Part shown: one piece after another, positions 35,835 through 44,770 of the stretch | Numbering within the stretch: position 1 is the first letter of the stretch | Layout of the letters: every line of letters starts with the position of its first letter | Source: Rhizobium sp. Leaf453 | Lineage (GTDB): Bacteria > Pseudomonadota > Alphaproteobacteria > Rhizobiales > Rhizobiaceae | Assembly: GCF_001425605.1 (NCBI RefSeq) | Contig: NZ_LMRG01000005.1 | Location: 1 to 64,000, forward strand | DNA: 64,000 nucleotides | Reading direction: 5' to 3' | Translations under genes and position numbers: made by a program | Notes under the pieces: generated by a model | Databases searched by the model: none | Told to the model about the DNA's origin: nothing | The model's input: only the letters and a program-made list of their open reading frames with translations

Positions 35835-36965
35835 TCAGGCGGCTCGCCGCTTCGTGGAAGGCGTCGAGAGCAGAATTCCATTCTCTTTGCAGACCTCTTC
35901 GACGTGGCGGGCCGAAATTTTGATGAACTCTACTGCTTCGCCGTAGCCATAGGACTGGTGCTCATAGGTCGGGTAGCCATACTGGCTGGCCTCATAGGTC
36001 TCCCAATCCGGGATCTCTCCAGCAGCGACACGCTTCTCGAACCCTTCCACCAGTGCCAGATAGGCCTCGAGTTCTTCCGCGGTCAGGTCGGGATGGCCGG
36101 CTCGCCAGATCGGATCGTTGAGCTCAATGCACTGGCGAGGATTGGCCTTGCGCGGCCTGTCCTCGACGGAAGCCGCGACCTCCAGGGAAAGGTTCAGGTC
36201 TGGATTGGCCTTAGCGAGGATGGGGATGATCGTTGCAAAATCGACAATGCCGCCACCAACCGGACGGGTCTGGAAATCAAGACCACCCGCAGCATGACCG
36301 ACATAGGCATCCTTGATATGGGTCTGGCGGACATAGGGGGCCACGCGTTTTGCGGCAAAGACCGGATGTTCTGCGCGCTGCAGGCCGTTGGCGGTGTCGA
36401 AGACGACCCCCATGCAATCTTCGCCCACCTTTTCGATCAGCCGAAGGATTTCGAAGGAGGTGATTTCGTCATGGGTCTCCATGTTGAGATGAACGCCGTG
36501 GGCGCGTGCCACGGGTGCCAGCTTTAACAGTACCTTTTCGACGGCCAGCAACTGCTCGCCCCAGGTGACGTCAGTGCGGAAGCGGTCATTGGCCAGACGT
36601 CCGCGATATTCCGATTTGAAGTTTCCGGGTGACACCCAGAGCTCGCGGCAGCCGATGGCCGCACTTGCTTCGATCATGCGGGTGAAGCCCAGGATAACGT
36701 CGCCATCGCCGATGGCCCGGAATTCCGGCGCCTCGGAACTGCAGTAGGGATTGATCTTGCCAACACCGGCTTCGAGATAAAGCCCGAGTTCGTCGGCCTT
36801 GGCGCGGATCTCGGCCAATGCGCCCTTGTCCAGCGTCTCGCTCATGTCGAGGATCGTGCTGAAGAAGATGCCGTCGAGGCTGAGTTGCTTGACGTGGTCG
36901 AGGCTTTTAAGTGGCCCGCGCTTCCTGACTTCGGGAAGTTTCTGTCCGTCGATGCCTAGTCTCAT
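35835..36965 (-). CDS. TIM-barrel sugar phosphate isomerase/epimerase-like protein
   Basis: About 376 residues. ATG 36965 follows AAGGAGCAGATC; the upstream extension to 37076 overlaps the permease gene and lacks a site. AP-endonuclease-2-like TIM barrel features: LDGIFFSTILDMSETL, the metal-binding Glu/His/Asp pattern (VHLNMETHDEITSFEI, GVVFDTANGLQRAEH, VRQTHIKDAYVG) and LSLEVAASVED. The family includes isomerases, epimerases and hydroxypyruvate-type enzymes. Here it is co-transcribed with an amino-acid-type ABC importer, suggesting action on the imported compound. Confidence 0.85.
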   Translation of the reverse strand: MRLGIDGQKLPEVRKRGPLKSLDHVKQLSLDGIFFSTILDMSETLDKGALAEIRAKADELGLYLEAGVGKINPYCSSEAPEFRAIGDGDVILGFTRMIEASAAIGCRELWVSPGNFKSEYRGRLANDRFRTDVTWGEQLLAVEKVLLKLAPVARAHGVHLNMETHDEITSFEILRLIEKVGEDCMGVVFDTANGLQRAEHPVFAAKRVAPYVRQTHIKDAYVGHAAGGLDFQTRPVGGGIVDFATIIPILAKANPDLNLSLEVAASVEDRPRKANPRQCIELNDPIWRAGHPDLTAEELEAYLALVEGFEKRVAAGEIPDWETYEASQYGYPTYEHQSYGYGEAVEFIKISARHVEEVCKENGILLSTPSTKRRAA

Positions 36966-37044
36966 GATCTGCTCCTTGATGTTTCCTGATCGGATGCGCT
37001 GCAATGGCGACCCTAGTTTCTTGATGGATTGAACGGGTGGTGTG

Positions 37045-37917
37045 TCAGGCGCGCCTGGGCGCGCCTTTCTGCGCACCGGCGGTCCTGCCTTTCGGTGCGA
37101 GGTGCTTTTCCAGGAAATGCTGGCCGATCGATGCGATGGTGGTGATGAGCAGATACCAGAGCGAGGCGACGCACAGCAGCTCGATCACGAGGAAGTTGCG
37201 CGCGTAGATGGCCTGCGCCTGGGTCAGCAGGTCCTGCATGCCGATGACCGAGACGATTGCGCTTGCCTTCAGCATGCCGATCGCCTGATTGCCGGTCGGC
37301 GGTACGATCAGCCGGACCGCCTGGGGCAGGACGACGGTTCGAAGGACCTGGAGTGGGCGCAAGCCCAGTGACGAGGCCGCCTCGCGCTGGCCCCGGTCGA
37401 CGGCGGTCAATCCGCCGCGAATGATCTCGCTCATATTCGCGGCTTCATGCAGGCCAAGTGCCAGGAACCCGGCAAGCGCCGGCGTGACGATTTCGTTGAT
37501 CGATATGGAATAGCTGCCGATGCCCACTTCCGGAATGAACAATGCGATGTTGAACCAGAAGAAGATCTGGACTATGAGCGGCACGCCGCGGAACCACCAG
37601 ACGAAGGCAACGGCAAAACCCTTCAAGACGATGTTTTGGCTGGTGGCCATAATGGCAACGATGCAGCCGAAGGCGATCCCGAACACCATCGCGCCGGCCG
37701 TCAGTTGCAAGGTGAGACCAACGCCGTCGAGGATGACCGGATCGACCATGTAGCGGGGTATTTCGCCCCACTGAACAGCCTGGTTTCGTGCGATCGTGGT
37801 GATGAAGAGCACCAGCGCGAGGATCGCGCCGGCACCGGTTGTGATTTGCCCCCACCGGATCGGCTTGCCGACCGGAGGTGCGATGGCCATGCTGACGGGT
37901 TGAGCAAAGAACGACAT
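37045..37917 (-). CDS. polar amino-acid ABC transporter permease
   Basis: 290 residues with about five to six helices and the HisM/GlnP-type permease signature: AGAMVFGIAFGCIVAIM, WWFRGVPLIVQIFFWFN, and the EAA loop ALGLHEAANMSEIIRGGL plus REAASSLGLRPLQVLRTVV. It starts four bases after the binding-protein stop. No ATPase gene is present on this strand, so it must borrow one. Confidence 0.9.
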   Translation of the reverse strand: MSFFAQPVSMAIAPPVGKPIRWGQITTGAGAILALVLFITTIARNQAVQWGEIPRYMVDPVILDGVGLTLQLTAGAMVFGIAFGCIVAIMATSQNIVLKGFAVAFVWWFRGVPLIVQIFFWFNIALFIPEVGIGSYSISINEIVTPALAGFLALGLHEAANMSEIIRGGLTAVDRGQREAASSLGLRPLQVLRTVVLPQAVRLIVPPTGNQAIGMLKASAIVSVIGMQDLLTQAQAIYARNFLVIELLCVASLWYLLITTIASIGQHFLEKHLAPKGRTAGAQKGAPRRA

Positions 37918-37920
37918 GGC

Positions 37921-38853
37921 TCAGTTCACCGGCATGCTGACGGCGTCGTTGAACTTGACGGTCGTCACGGCCAGCGGCCCGAGACCCCATTTCTCCATGA
38001 TCGCCTTATAGGCACCGCTATCGACCATATGCTGCAGCGAGGCGATGACCGTATCCCGCAGGTCCGGATTGTCCTTCGATGTCAGCATGCCGAGATAGCC
38101 GATGGCGAGGCGGACGTCCGGAAGCGCTTGCAGGCCGACACCCTTGCCGGTCTGGTTTTCCGTCGTGTAGACGCTCGTCGCATAACCGTTGACGGTTGCG
38201 TCGGCGCGGCCGGTGCGAACAGCCTGCAGGACATCAGGCATTTTCGGGATCGACATGATGTTGACAGGTGTCGAGCATTTCGCCGATGCGGCTTCCACGA
38301 GGCGCGCCTGGAACGTGCCAACGGGCACGGCAACCTTCTTACCGCAGAGGTCTTCCATGCTCTTGATGCCGAGCGGGTTGCCCTTGATGGTCATGATCGT
38401 CGTGGCGTCGAACATGTAGTCGATGACGTCGACCTGCTTTTCCAGCTCCACATCGTCATTAATGCCGGAAATGGTCATGTCGAAACGCTTGGACAGGACG
38501 GCCGGCACGATCGCAGCACCTGCGCCGACATTGGTCATCTGAACATCGATGCCGAGGATGACACCCAGGGCTGCGGCGATATCGGCATCGATGCCAATGA
38601 GCTTGCCGCCTTCGTCCTGGAAGCTGATCGGCGGTGTCAGATCGGTCGCCACCTTCAATATCTTCTTATCCTTGATGGCCGATGGCAGGCGGTCCGCCAG
38701 TGTCTGTTCGAAGGCGACGCCAGGCAATTTGGCGACGTCTGCATCCGGCACCATCTTCATGGTAGTACCTTCTGCGGCGTGTGCTGAAGTCGAAAGCAGT
38801 GCGAATGCGATACCGGTCAGGCCGCCTTTGAGACTTTTCTTGAAGCTGCGCAT
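37921..38853 (-). CDS. polar amino-acid type ABC substrate-binding protein
   Basis: 310 residues from ATG 38853, preceded by AAGGGGATCAC. Signal peptide LTGIAFALLSTSAHA. The SBP_bac_3 fold follows: KILKVATDLTPPISFQDE, GIDADIAAALGVILGID, ILSKRFDMTISGINDD-like stretches, and GKKVAVPVGTFQARLVE. It is the first gene behind the leftward sigma-54 promoter (38903-38918). The ligand is unknown. Genome context points to a nitrogen-rich compound. Confidence 0.9.
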   Translation of the reverse strand: MRSFKKSLKGGLTGIAFALLSTSAHAAEGTTMKMVPDADVAKLPGVAFEQTLADRLPSAIKDKKILKVATDLTPPISFQDEGGKLIGIDADIAAALGVILGIDVQMTNVGAGAAIVPAVLSKRFDMTISGINDDVELEKQVDVIDYMFDATTIMTIKGNPLGIKSMEDLCGKKVAVPVGTFQARLVEAASAKCSTPVNIMSIPKMPDVLQAVRTGRADATVNGYATSVYTTENQTGKGVGLQALPDVRLAIGYLGMLTSKDNPDLRDTVIASLQHMVDSGAYKAIMEKWGLGPLAVTTVKFNDAVSMPVN

Positions 38854-38902
38854 GTGATCCCCTTGTCGCTTTTTTGTCGACGTGAATTTACGCAATCTTC
38901 GA

Positions 38903-38918
38903 TGCAATCGGCGTGCCA
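38903..38918 (-). promoter_or_regulatory. sigma-54 (RpoN) promoter, leftward
   Basis: Read on the minus strand the bases are TGGCACGCCGATTGCA: the GG of the -24 element and the GC of the -12 element are separated by exactly 10 bases, matching the sigma-54 consensus TGGCAC-N5-TTGCA. It lies 50 bp upstream of the binding-protein start, as expected. It should make the leftward operon dependent on RpoN and an enhancer-binding activator such as NtrC. Confidence 0.8.
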
Positions 38919-39353
38919 TTTTGATTGACAGTTTCTTAGCGACTTGTTTTCAAACGAGTATTTCTTCATCCAAGCGAACTTACGCTTCTCCGCACAAATA
39001 TTCGTATGAATCTGCGAAAGAGAAATGATTAAAGAATCAGCTTCCGCATTGTTTAAGATGTCGGGATTGACGATCGATCGACTAAGTTTCTGCTTTGGCT
39101 GCATATTTCTCTGATTTTCCATTTGTGAGGATTGTGATCTGCGGCGATTTAACCCGAAAAGATCACCAATAGATCCCAATCCAACCCGGCAACGCTGCTT
39201 AATATATGACCGGTGTCTACGGATATTGCACATTTTTTAGATTCGGCAGAAATGAATTTTCAATATTATTAAAAAGTTTCGAAACTATGTAGATCAAAAA
39301 TAATCTAGCAATTTCCATGGATTAGCATTTTCCTTCAGTTCGAAATCGCAAAC
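38919..39353. promoter_or_regulatory. AT-rich control region between divergent sigma-54 promoters
   Basis: About 435 bp without a credible gene, notably richer in A and T than its surroundings. It contains inverted repeats that could bind regulators: AAGCG-N6-CGCTT (38972-38987) and the perfect palindrome GTTTCGAAAC (39276-39285). Enhancer sites for an RpoN activator and operators for the GntR protein would be expected here. None can be assigned by sequence alone. Confidence 0.6.
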
Positions 39354-39369
39354 TGGCATGCCACTTGCA
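39354..39369 (+). promoter_or_regulatory. sigma-54 (RpoN) promoter, rightward
   Basis: TGGCATGCCACTTGCA has GG and GC ten bases apart, matching the sigma-54 -24/-12 signature. A start near 39381 would give a 100-base leader before the ATPase ATG at 39483. It mirrors the leftward sigma-54 promoter 435 bp away. Confidence 0.75.
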
Positions 39370-39482
39370 GATCCCTCACCATGACCGACACCGACGTCAA
39401 CATCATCGACCGACCGCATCTCTGCCTGGTGCCGCCAAGCGCTAAGCGCTTTGACGACACGGCGCAACCGAAGGGGATATTC

Positions 39483-40598
39483 ATGGCAGAGGCCTCGAAG
39501 GCAGGAGAAGGTAAGCAGCTCAGCGTCCGGGGTCTGACCCACAGCTACGTTGGGCAGAACGCGATCAGCGACATCACGTTCGAGGTCGAAGCTGGCGAGA
39601 TCGTCGCCCTTCTGGGGCCAAGCGGCTGCGGCAAGTCCACCGTCCTGCGCGCCATCGCCGGGCTGATCCAGCCAAAGAGCGGCGTCATGCAGCTCGGTGG
39701 TCAGGATCTCGCCAATGTGTCCGCAAGGTCACGTGGCATCGGCATGGTGTTCCAGAACTACGCCCTGTTTCCGCATCTGACAGTGGCCGAGAACATCGCC
39801 TATCCGCTGGCCTGCCAGCACGTGCCGCGGGCTGAGCGCAGGGAACGGGTGGAGGAGATGCTCTCGCTCGTGCAGTTGAAGAGCTATGGCAACCGCTTGC
39901 CGCGTGAACTCTCGGGCGGCCAGCAGCAGCGCGTGGCCGTTGCCCGCGCCATTGCCGGCCGGCCGTCGCTTCTATTGCTCGACGAACCGTTCGGCGCGCT
40001 CGACCGGGCGCTTCGTTTCGATCTGCAGGTCGAGCTCCTGCATTTGCAGAAGACGCTTGGCATAACCACGCTGATCGTCACGCACGATCAGGAAGAGGCC
40101 CAGAGCCTGGCCGGGCGGCTCGTGCTGATGAACAAAGGCAATGTCGAGCAGATCGATACGCCCATGGCCGTCTATGACCGGCCGAAGACGCTGTTCGTCA
40201 ACACCTTCATCGGCCAGGCCAATGTGCTGCATGGGACGGTGGAGCGGTTGGATGCGGAGGCAACGACGATCGCGCTCCCGAATGGCAACACGGTTGTTCT
40301 GCCGCGCCGCCTGAACTTTACTGTTGGTTCCAAGGTCACCATCACTTTCCGTCCAGAAGACGTCCGTCTATCGACGGCCGCGAGTGGCTTTGCATTGCCG
40401 GCAAGGCTGACGGTGTCCGTGCCGCTTGGGCCGACGCTCGTCCATGATCTTCTTCTCGAGGACGGCACGGGCCTGCGCGCGTCGCAGGTCCGCGGACCTT
40501 CTACCTTCATTCCCGAGCCGGGAGCTAAGCTCTTTGCCGAGATTGACACCACAAGGTGTCACGCCTTTCCGAGCGAACCGGAAACATCCCGTCAATGA
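39483..40598 (+). CDS. Pot-type ABC transporter ATP-binding protein
   Basis: 371 residues. ATG 39483 follows AAGGGGATATTC; the frame from 39381 lies over the predicted transcription start, so it is not used. Walker A LGPSGCGKSTVLRAIAGL, Q-loop MVFQNYALFPHLTV, signature LSGGQQQRVAVARAI, Walker B LLLLDEPFGALDR, H-loop VTHDQEEAQSLAGRL, then a TOBE domain (ITFRPEDVRLS). This is a spermidine/putrescine or ferric-type importer ATPase. It could also energise the ATPase-less importer of the divergent operon. Confidence 0.93.
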   Translation: MAEASKAGEGKQLSVRGLTHSYVGQNAISDITFEVEAGEIVALLGPSGCGKSTVLRAIAGLIQPKSGVMQLGGQDLANVSARSRGIGMVFQNYALFPHLTVAENIAYPLACQHVPRAERRERVEEMLSLVQLKSYGNRLPRELSGGQQQRVAVARAIAGRPSLLLLDEPFGALDRALRFDLQVELLHLQKTLGITTLIVTHDQEEAQSLAGRLVLMNKGNVEQIDTPMAVYDRPKTLFVNTFIGQANVLHGTVERLDAEATTIALPNGNTVVLPRRLNFTVGSKVTITFRPEDVRLSTAASGFALPARLTVSVPLGPTLVHDLLLEDGTGLRASQVRGPSTFIPEPGAKLFAEIDTTRCHAFPSEPETSRQ

Positions 40599-40618
40599 AC
40601 AACAACAGAGGTGAACAG

Positions 40619-41659
40619 ATGCAGGATTTCAACATCACAAGACGTCATTTCGGACTGCTCGCCGCCGGTGCGGCTGCAGCCGTTGCGCTACCCTTTACGG
40701 CTCGCGCTGCTGGGGAAACCGCAGTCGCCGCGACCTTCCCCGGCAACTGGGAAGATGCCTATCGGACAGTGCTGACGCCACTCGTGAAGGAAGCCGGTTT
40801 CGACCTCACGGTCGCGCCTGCCATGGCGCAGGATCAGCTTGCCAAGGTCATGGCGAGCCCGGGCAACCCGCCCTATGACACGCTGCTGATGTCGCCCGGC
40901 CAGATGGCCGTCGCCATCGAGAACGACCTGATCCAGAAGATCGATCCATCGAAGCTGAAGAACTGGAACATGCTCGATCCGGCGTTCCAGGGCGAATACG
41001 GCCCGACCGTCACCGTCGAAGTCAATGGCATCGCCTATAACCCGGACCTGGTGCCGGCACCGAAAGGCTATCGCGACCTGTTCGAAAATCCGGCCTACGA
41101 GGGCCTCGTCTCCTGGACGGGCTTTGCCTCCAACACCGGTGTCATGGCCTATTCCGAGATCGCAAAAATTTTCGGGACCGGTCCGACCGACATGGATGCC
41201 GTGTTCAAGCTGTTCAAGGCGCATCCGGAGCATCTGAAAGGCGTTGTCGCCAGCACCAACCACCAGATGACATTGTTCCAGCAGGGCGAAATCGCCGTCT
41301 TCATGTGCTCGACTGGCAACGTCGCGAAGCTGAAGGCATTGGGCCTCAAGGCCGAATTCGTCCAGCCCGATACCGGTTCGCCGGCAGCGCCGGTCAACAT
41401 CCACCTGACCAAGGGCGCCAAGAACCCGGACGCAGCTTACGCCTATATGGATGCCGCGATCTCCAAGGCTGCGCAGGACAAGCTGAAGATGCCGCCGACC
41501 GAGATGTTCCCCACCAACAAGGAAGTCGAGCTGACGCCCGGCATCGAGGCCTACGTGAAGCGCGAGCAGCTTGCGTCCCTGGTCTATCCGGACTGGGCGG
41601 CGATCAACAAGAACCGTGCGGAATGGATCCGCCAGTTCGACGCGCTTGTCGCCGGTTGA
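40619..41659 (+). CDS. ABC transporter extracellular substrate-binding protein (SBP_bac, Tat-exported)
   Basis: 346 residues. ATG 40619 has AGAGGTGAACAG upstream. A twin-arginine signal (NITRRHFGLLAAGAAAAVAL) leads a PotD-like type II binding fold: TFPGNWEDAYRTVLTPL, PYDTLLMSPGQMAVAIEND, EVNGIAYNPDLVPAPKGY, NPDAAYAYMDAAISKAAQ. It delivers ligand to the two permeases that follow. Tat export suggests folding with a cofactor or ligand in the cytosol, or is simply family habit. Confidence 0.92.
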   Translation: MQDFNITRRHFGLLAAGAAAAVALPFTARAAGETAVAATFPGNWEDAYRTVLTPLVKEAGFDLTVAPAMAQDQLAKVMASPGNPPYDTLLMSPGQMAVAIENDLIQKIDPSKLKNWNMLDPAFQGEYGPTVTVEVNGIAYNPDLVPAPKGYRDLFENPAYEGLVSWTGFASNTGVMAYSEIAKIFGTGPTDMDAVFKLFKAHPEHLKGVVASTNHQMTLFQQGEIAVFMCSTGNVAKLKALGLKAEFVQPDTGSPAAPVNIHLTKGAKNPDAAYAYMDAAISKAAQDKLKMPPTEMFPTNKEVELTPGIEAYVKREQLASLVYPDWAAINKNRAEWIRQFDALVAG

Positions 41660-41669
41660 GGGTGTAGAC

Positions 41670-42497
41670 ATGAAAGCGAGCGGCTTCCCATACGTTCTCC
41701 CGATGCTTCTGCTGTCGGTGGCGTTCTTTGCGACGCCGCTCGCCGTTCTCGTCGGGTTCAGCTTCATCGGCCCCGACGGCCCGTCCCTCCACAATTACGC
41801 ACGCTTCCTGGGTGATGCGTTCAACTACCGCGTCCTGGTCAACACCGCCACGCTCGGTCTACAGACGATCGCAAGCACGACTTTGCTCGGTATTCCGATC
41901 GCGCTTTTCTATTGGCACAGTGGCAAGACCGCGCGACAGGTCATCATCTTCCTGACGCTCATCCCGATGCTGACCAGCAACGTCGTGCGCACCTTTGCCT
42001 GGATCGTCATCCTCGGGCGACAGGGACCGATCAGCGAGACCTTCGTGGCGCTTGGACTTGCCGAGCGCCCGTTCACCCTGATGTCCACCGAACTCGGCCT
42101 CGTCTTGGCCATGTGCCAGATCGACCTGCCGCTGATCATTCTGCCGCTGATCGCCATCCTGTCGCGCACGCCGGTCCAGTTCACCGAGGCAGCACAGGTC
42201 TCTGGTGCCGGCCCGTGGCGGATCCTCGTGACCGTTCTCCTGCCGATGATGTTGCCGGGACTACTGGCGGGCTGGATCCTCGTGTTTGCCAGCACCAGCG
42301 CTTCCTTCGTCACCCAGGCTGTCATCGGTGGTGCGCGCAATGTCTATGTGCCGCAGCTCATCTATCGCGAGGTCGGCACGCTGTTCGACTGGCCGATGGC
42401 CTCGGCAATTGCCGTTGTCCTGCTGTTGTCGACCGGCATCCTTCTCGTTGCCATGACCATGATTTCCCGCCACAGGAGGCTTGTCGGCCATGCATAG
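41670..42497 (+). CDS. ABC transporter permease (PotB-like)
   Basis: 275 residues from ATG 41670, ten bases after the binding-protein stop. About six helices (VLPMLLLSVAFFATPLAVLV, LGLVLAMCQIDLPLIILPLI) and the cytoplasmic EAA loop (FTEAAQVSGAGPWRILVTVL). Its stop overlaps the next permease start, so the pair is made together as the heterodimeric channel. Confidence 0.92.
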   Translation: MKASGFPYVLPMLLLSVAFFATPLAVLVGFSFIGPDGPSLHNYARFLGDAFNYRVLVNTATLGLQTIASTTLLGIPIALFYWHSGKTARQVIIFLTLIPMLTSNVVRTFAWIVILGRQGPISETFVALGLAERPFTLMSTELGLVLAMCQIDLPLIILPLIAILSRTPVQFTEAAQVSGAGPWRILVTVLLPMMLPGLLAGWILVFASTSASFVTQAVIGGARNVYVPQLIYREVGTLFDWPMASAIAVVLLLSTGILLVAMTMISRHRRLVGHA

Positions 42498-43311
42498 TCC
42501 TCGCGAAAATCCGTTTCCCGTCTTCCTCTACAGGGCCTTCGTCTTCGGCTTCGGTGGTCTCAGCCTGATCTATCTGGTAGCGCCGATCGTCATCGCGATC
42601 ACCATGTCGTTTACGGCGGGCCAGACGCTCAAATACCCGCCCGAGGGCTTTTCGCTCCGCTGGTACGAGGCGCTCCTCGATCCCGTCCGCTCCGGAACCG
42701 AACATATCGCGGCGGGCAATTCGCTGAAGATCGCAGCCCTTGCGGTGCTTGGATCGCTGCTGTTTGCCGTGCCTGCCACCATCGGCATGGCGCGGATGCG
42801 GCGCAGCACGGTCAATGCGCTGGAGCCGTTTCTTTTGGCACCACTTGTCTTGCCGAGTCTCGTTTATGGTCTGGCGGCGCTGATCGTGGCGAACTTCGTT
42901 GGTTTCCAGCCGTCGCTCTGGCTCACCGTCATCGGCCATGTCGTCGTCTTCGGGCCGCTGATGTATCGGGCCGCATCGGTCGTCGCGCAAGGCATCAACC
43001 CGTCGTTGGCGGAAGCCTCCACCGTAATGGGCGCGACCTGGTACACTACGCTCCGGCGTGTGATCCTGCCGCTGCTGGCGCCCGGCATCCTCGCCGGTGC
43101 CTTTCTCGTCTTCATTCAGTCGCTCGACAACGTCTCTGTCTCGCTCTTCCTCGCCGACGCGCAAACCACCGTGCTGCCACTTCGCATGTTCGCGCTGATC
43201 GAGGAGTCGCTCGATGTCCGGGTGGCGGCGATGTCCGGCATTCTGATCGGGCTGACCCTGGTGGTGATGCTGGTTGCACGGCGGGTGTTGGCGCCCTCCC
43301 GGCAAGCCTGA
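42490..43311 (+). CDS. ABC transporter permease (PotC-like)
   Basis: 273 residues from ATG 42490, overlapping the previous gene by eight bases. Helices such as GGLSLIYLVAPIVIAITMSF and ALAVLGSLLFAVPATIGMA and the EAA loop LAEASTVMGATWYTTLRRVI fit the second permease of a polyamine-type importer. The gap to the M24 gene is 33 bp, so the catabolic genes are in the same transcript. Confidence 0.92.
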   Translation: MHSPRENPFPVFLYRAFVFGFGGLSLIYLVAPIVIAITMSFTAGQTLKYPPEGFSLRWYEALLDPVRSGTEHIAAGNSLKIAALAVLGSLLFAVPATIGMARMRRSTVNALEPFLLAPLVLPSLVYGLAALIVANFVGFQPSLWLTVIGHVVVFGPLMYRAASVVAQGINPSLAEASTVMGATWYTTLRRVILPLLAPGILAGAFLVFIQSLDNVSVSLFLADAQTTVLPLRMFALIEESLDVRVAAMSGILIGLTLVVMLVARRVLAPSRQA

Positions 43312-43344
43312 CCCTTAGAAAAATACTTCTGGAAGGAATACCCA

Positions 43345-44769
43345 ATGACCATACATCCCATCAGGGCAGGCGCTTACCGCATCGGATCGCTGCTCGCCGA
43401 TTTCCAGCCGGATTTCGATTTCGCAGCACCCTTGCCGCTGCCGGTCGAGGAGTTCGAGGACCGCCTGCGTCGCATTCGCCGCCAGGCTGTCGAGGCTGGC
43501 CATGACGCACTGATCGTCCATACCGGTGGCGTCGGCTGGTTCCATACTTCGAACGCCTATCTGCGCTACATCTGCGACTGGATGCGCGAGGGCGTGCTGA
43601 TCATCCCGACCGACAGCGACAAGCCGCTGACGCTTTTGTCCTTCTTCACCCAGTCGGTGCTTTTGCCGCCCGGCGGTGAACCGGTGCTGGTGGAAGATAT
43701 CTGGCAGATAGGCCCGATCGGTCGCGAATATGCCGACCGTCCCGGCGACAGCGTCATCAAAACGGCGGAGAAATGCGCTGAAGTGCTGGCCGGCATGGGC
43801 CTCGCGAAGGCGCAGATCGGCCGCATCGGTGATCGTACCTCGCTGACCTTCTGGGCTGCCCTCGACGAGTTGATGCCCAGAGCCAAGTTCGTCGCCGACA
43901 ATGCCATTCTCGACCGGATGCAGAAGGTGCGCTCGCCCCGCGAGATCGAAATGTTCCGGGCCGCAGCCCAGCTCGTCAGCATTGCCACCCAGGCTGCCTA
44001 TCATGTGGCGAAACCCGGCGTGACGGACCATGAGATCTATGCTGCGTTTACGCAAGGACAGCTCTCATTCGGCGGCGAGACAGGCGACGGCTATCAGATC
44101 GGCATCAACGAGTTCGGCACCCATTGCGGCAAGCCTTACGGCCATGTGGTGCGACCGGGCGATCTCATCAATCTCTACGTCTCCAACATCACCTATCGCG
44201 GCTACACCGCCCAGACCGCCCGCATGATCGCGGTCGGAGAGATCACCAAGCGGCAGGAGGAGGTATTGGCGGCCTGTACCGAGGGTGTAAAGCGCGCCGA
44301 AAAGCTGATCCGGCCCGGTGCCCTGATGCGTGACGTCAACAACGCTGCCTTCGAGCCGATGATCGAGCGCGGCATGCTCTCTTCGCCCGAAGCGCGCACC
44401 ATGCCTTACAACTGGGCGCCGATGGACGATGGCAGCGCGCGGCTTATCCCGCGGCAGTATGTCAAAAATATTGACTGGGAAGCACAGGGCCGCACCCTGA
44501 TGCATGTCTATCCGGCAACCCACGGGCCGCACAACCCCAATCTCGGTCATTCCGTCGGCATGGCGGGTGGGCAGAACAGCTTCAACATCTCGTCGCACAA
44601 CTACGACCGGATGGAGGAGGGCATGGTATTCGTGCTGCATACCCAGTGGCTAGAGCCACTGTCGGCAGGCTGCAATGTCGGCGACATTTATGTCGTCACA
44701 AAGGATGGGTTCGAGAACCTCTCCCGCCATACGCCGCTTGAAACACACCGTATTGCAGTCGAGGCCTGA
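43345..44769 (+). CDS. M24-family (creatinase/aminopeptidase P fold) protein lacking metal ligands
   Basis: 474 residues, GGAAGGAATACCCA before the ATG. The N-terminal creatinase-type domain (about 1-185) is followed by a pita-bread domain (REIEMFRAAAQLVSIATQAA, NPNLGHSVGMAGGQ). The metal aspartates expected in the D-x-G and SD-x-TRT segments are replaced: NLYVSNITYRGY and TAQTARM. The TIEPG glutamate is replaced by VLHTQW, and the final glutamate by aspartate (GDIYVV). One conserved histidine remains. This pattern recalls creatinase, which needs no metal. It probably hydrolyses a C-N bond in a guanidino- or ureido-type compound; activity inferred from operon context. Confidence 0.85.
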   Translation: MTIHPIRAGAYRIGSLLADFQPDFDFAAPLPLPVEEFEDRLRRIRRQAVEAGHDALIVHTGGVGWFHTSNAYLRYICDWMREGVLIIPTDSDKPLTLLSFFTQSVLLPPGGEPVLVEDIWQIGPIGREYADRPGDSVIKTAEKCAEVLAGMGLAKAQIGRIGDRTSLTFWAALDELMPRAKFVADNAILDRMQKVRSPREIEMFRAAAQLVSIATQAAYHVAKPGVTDHEIYAAFTQGQLSFGGETGDGYQIGINEFGTHCGKPYGHVVRPGDLINLYVSNITYRGYTAQTARMIAVGEITKRQEEVLAACTEGVKRAEKLIRPGALMRDVNNAAFEPMIERGMLSSPEARTMPYNWAPMDDGSARLIPRQYVKNIDWEAQGRTLMHVYPATHGPHNPNLGHSVGMAGGQNSFNISSHNYDRMEEGMVFVLHTQWLEPLSAGCNVGDIYVVTKDGFENLSRHTPLETHRIAVEA

Positions 44770-44770
44770 C

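Noticed and set aside
37447-38787. 446-codon plus-strand frame across the ABC permease and binding-protein genes
   Set aside because: Antisense to two well-supported transport genes; the translation is His/Asp/Arg-rich with no domain.
42358-43305. 315-codon minus-strand frame over the PotC-like permease
   Set aside because: Antisense to a permease with intact EAA loop; no start signal or family.
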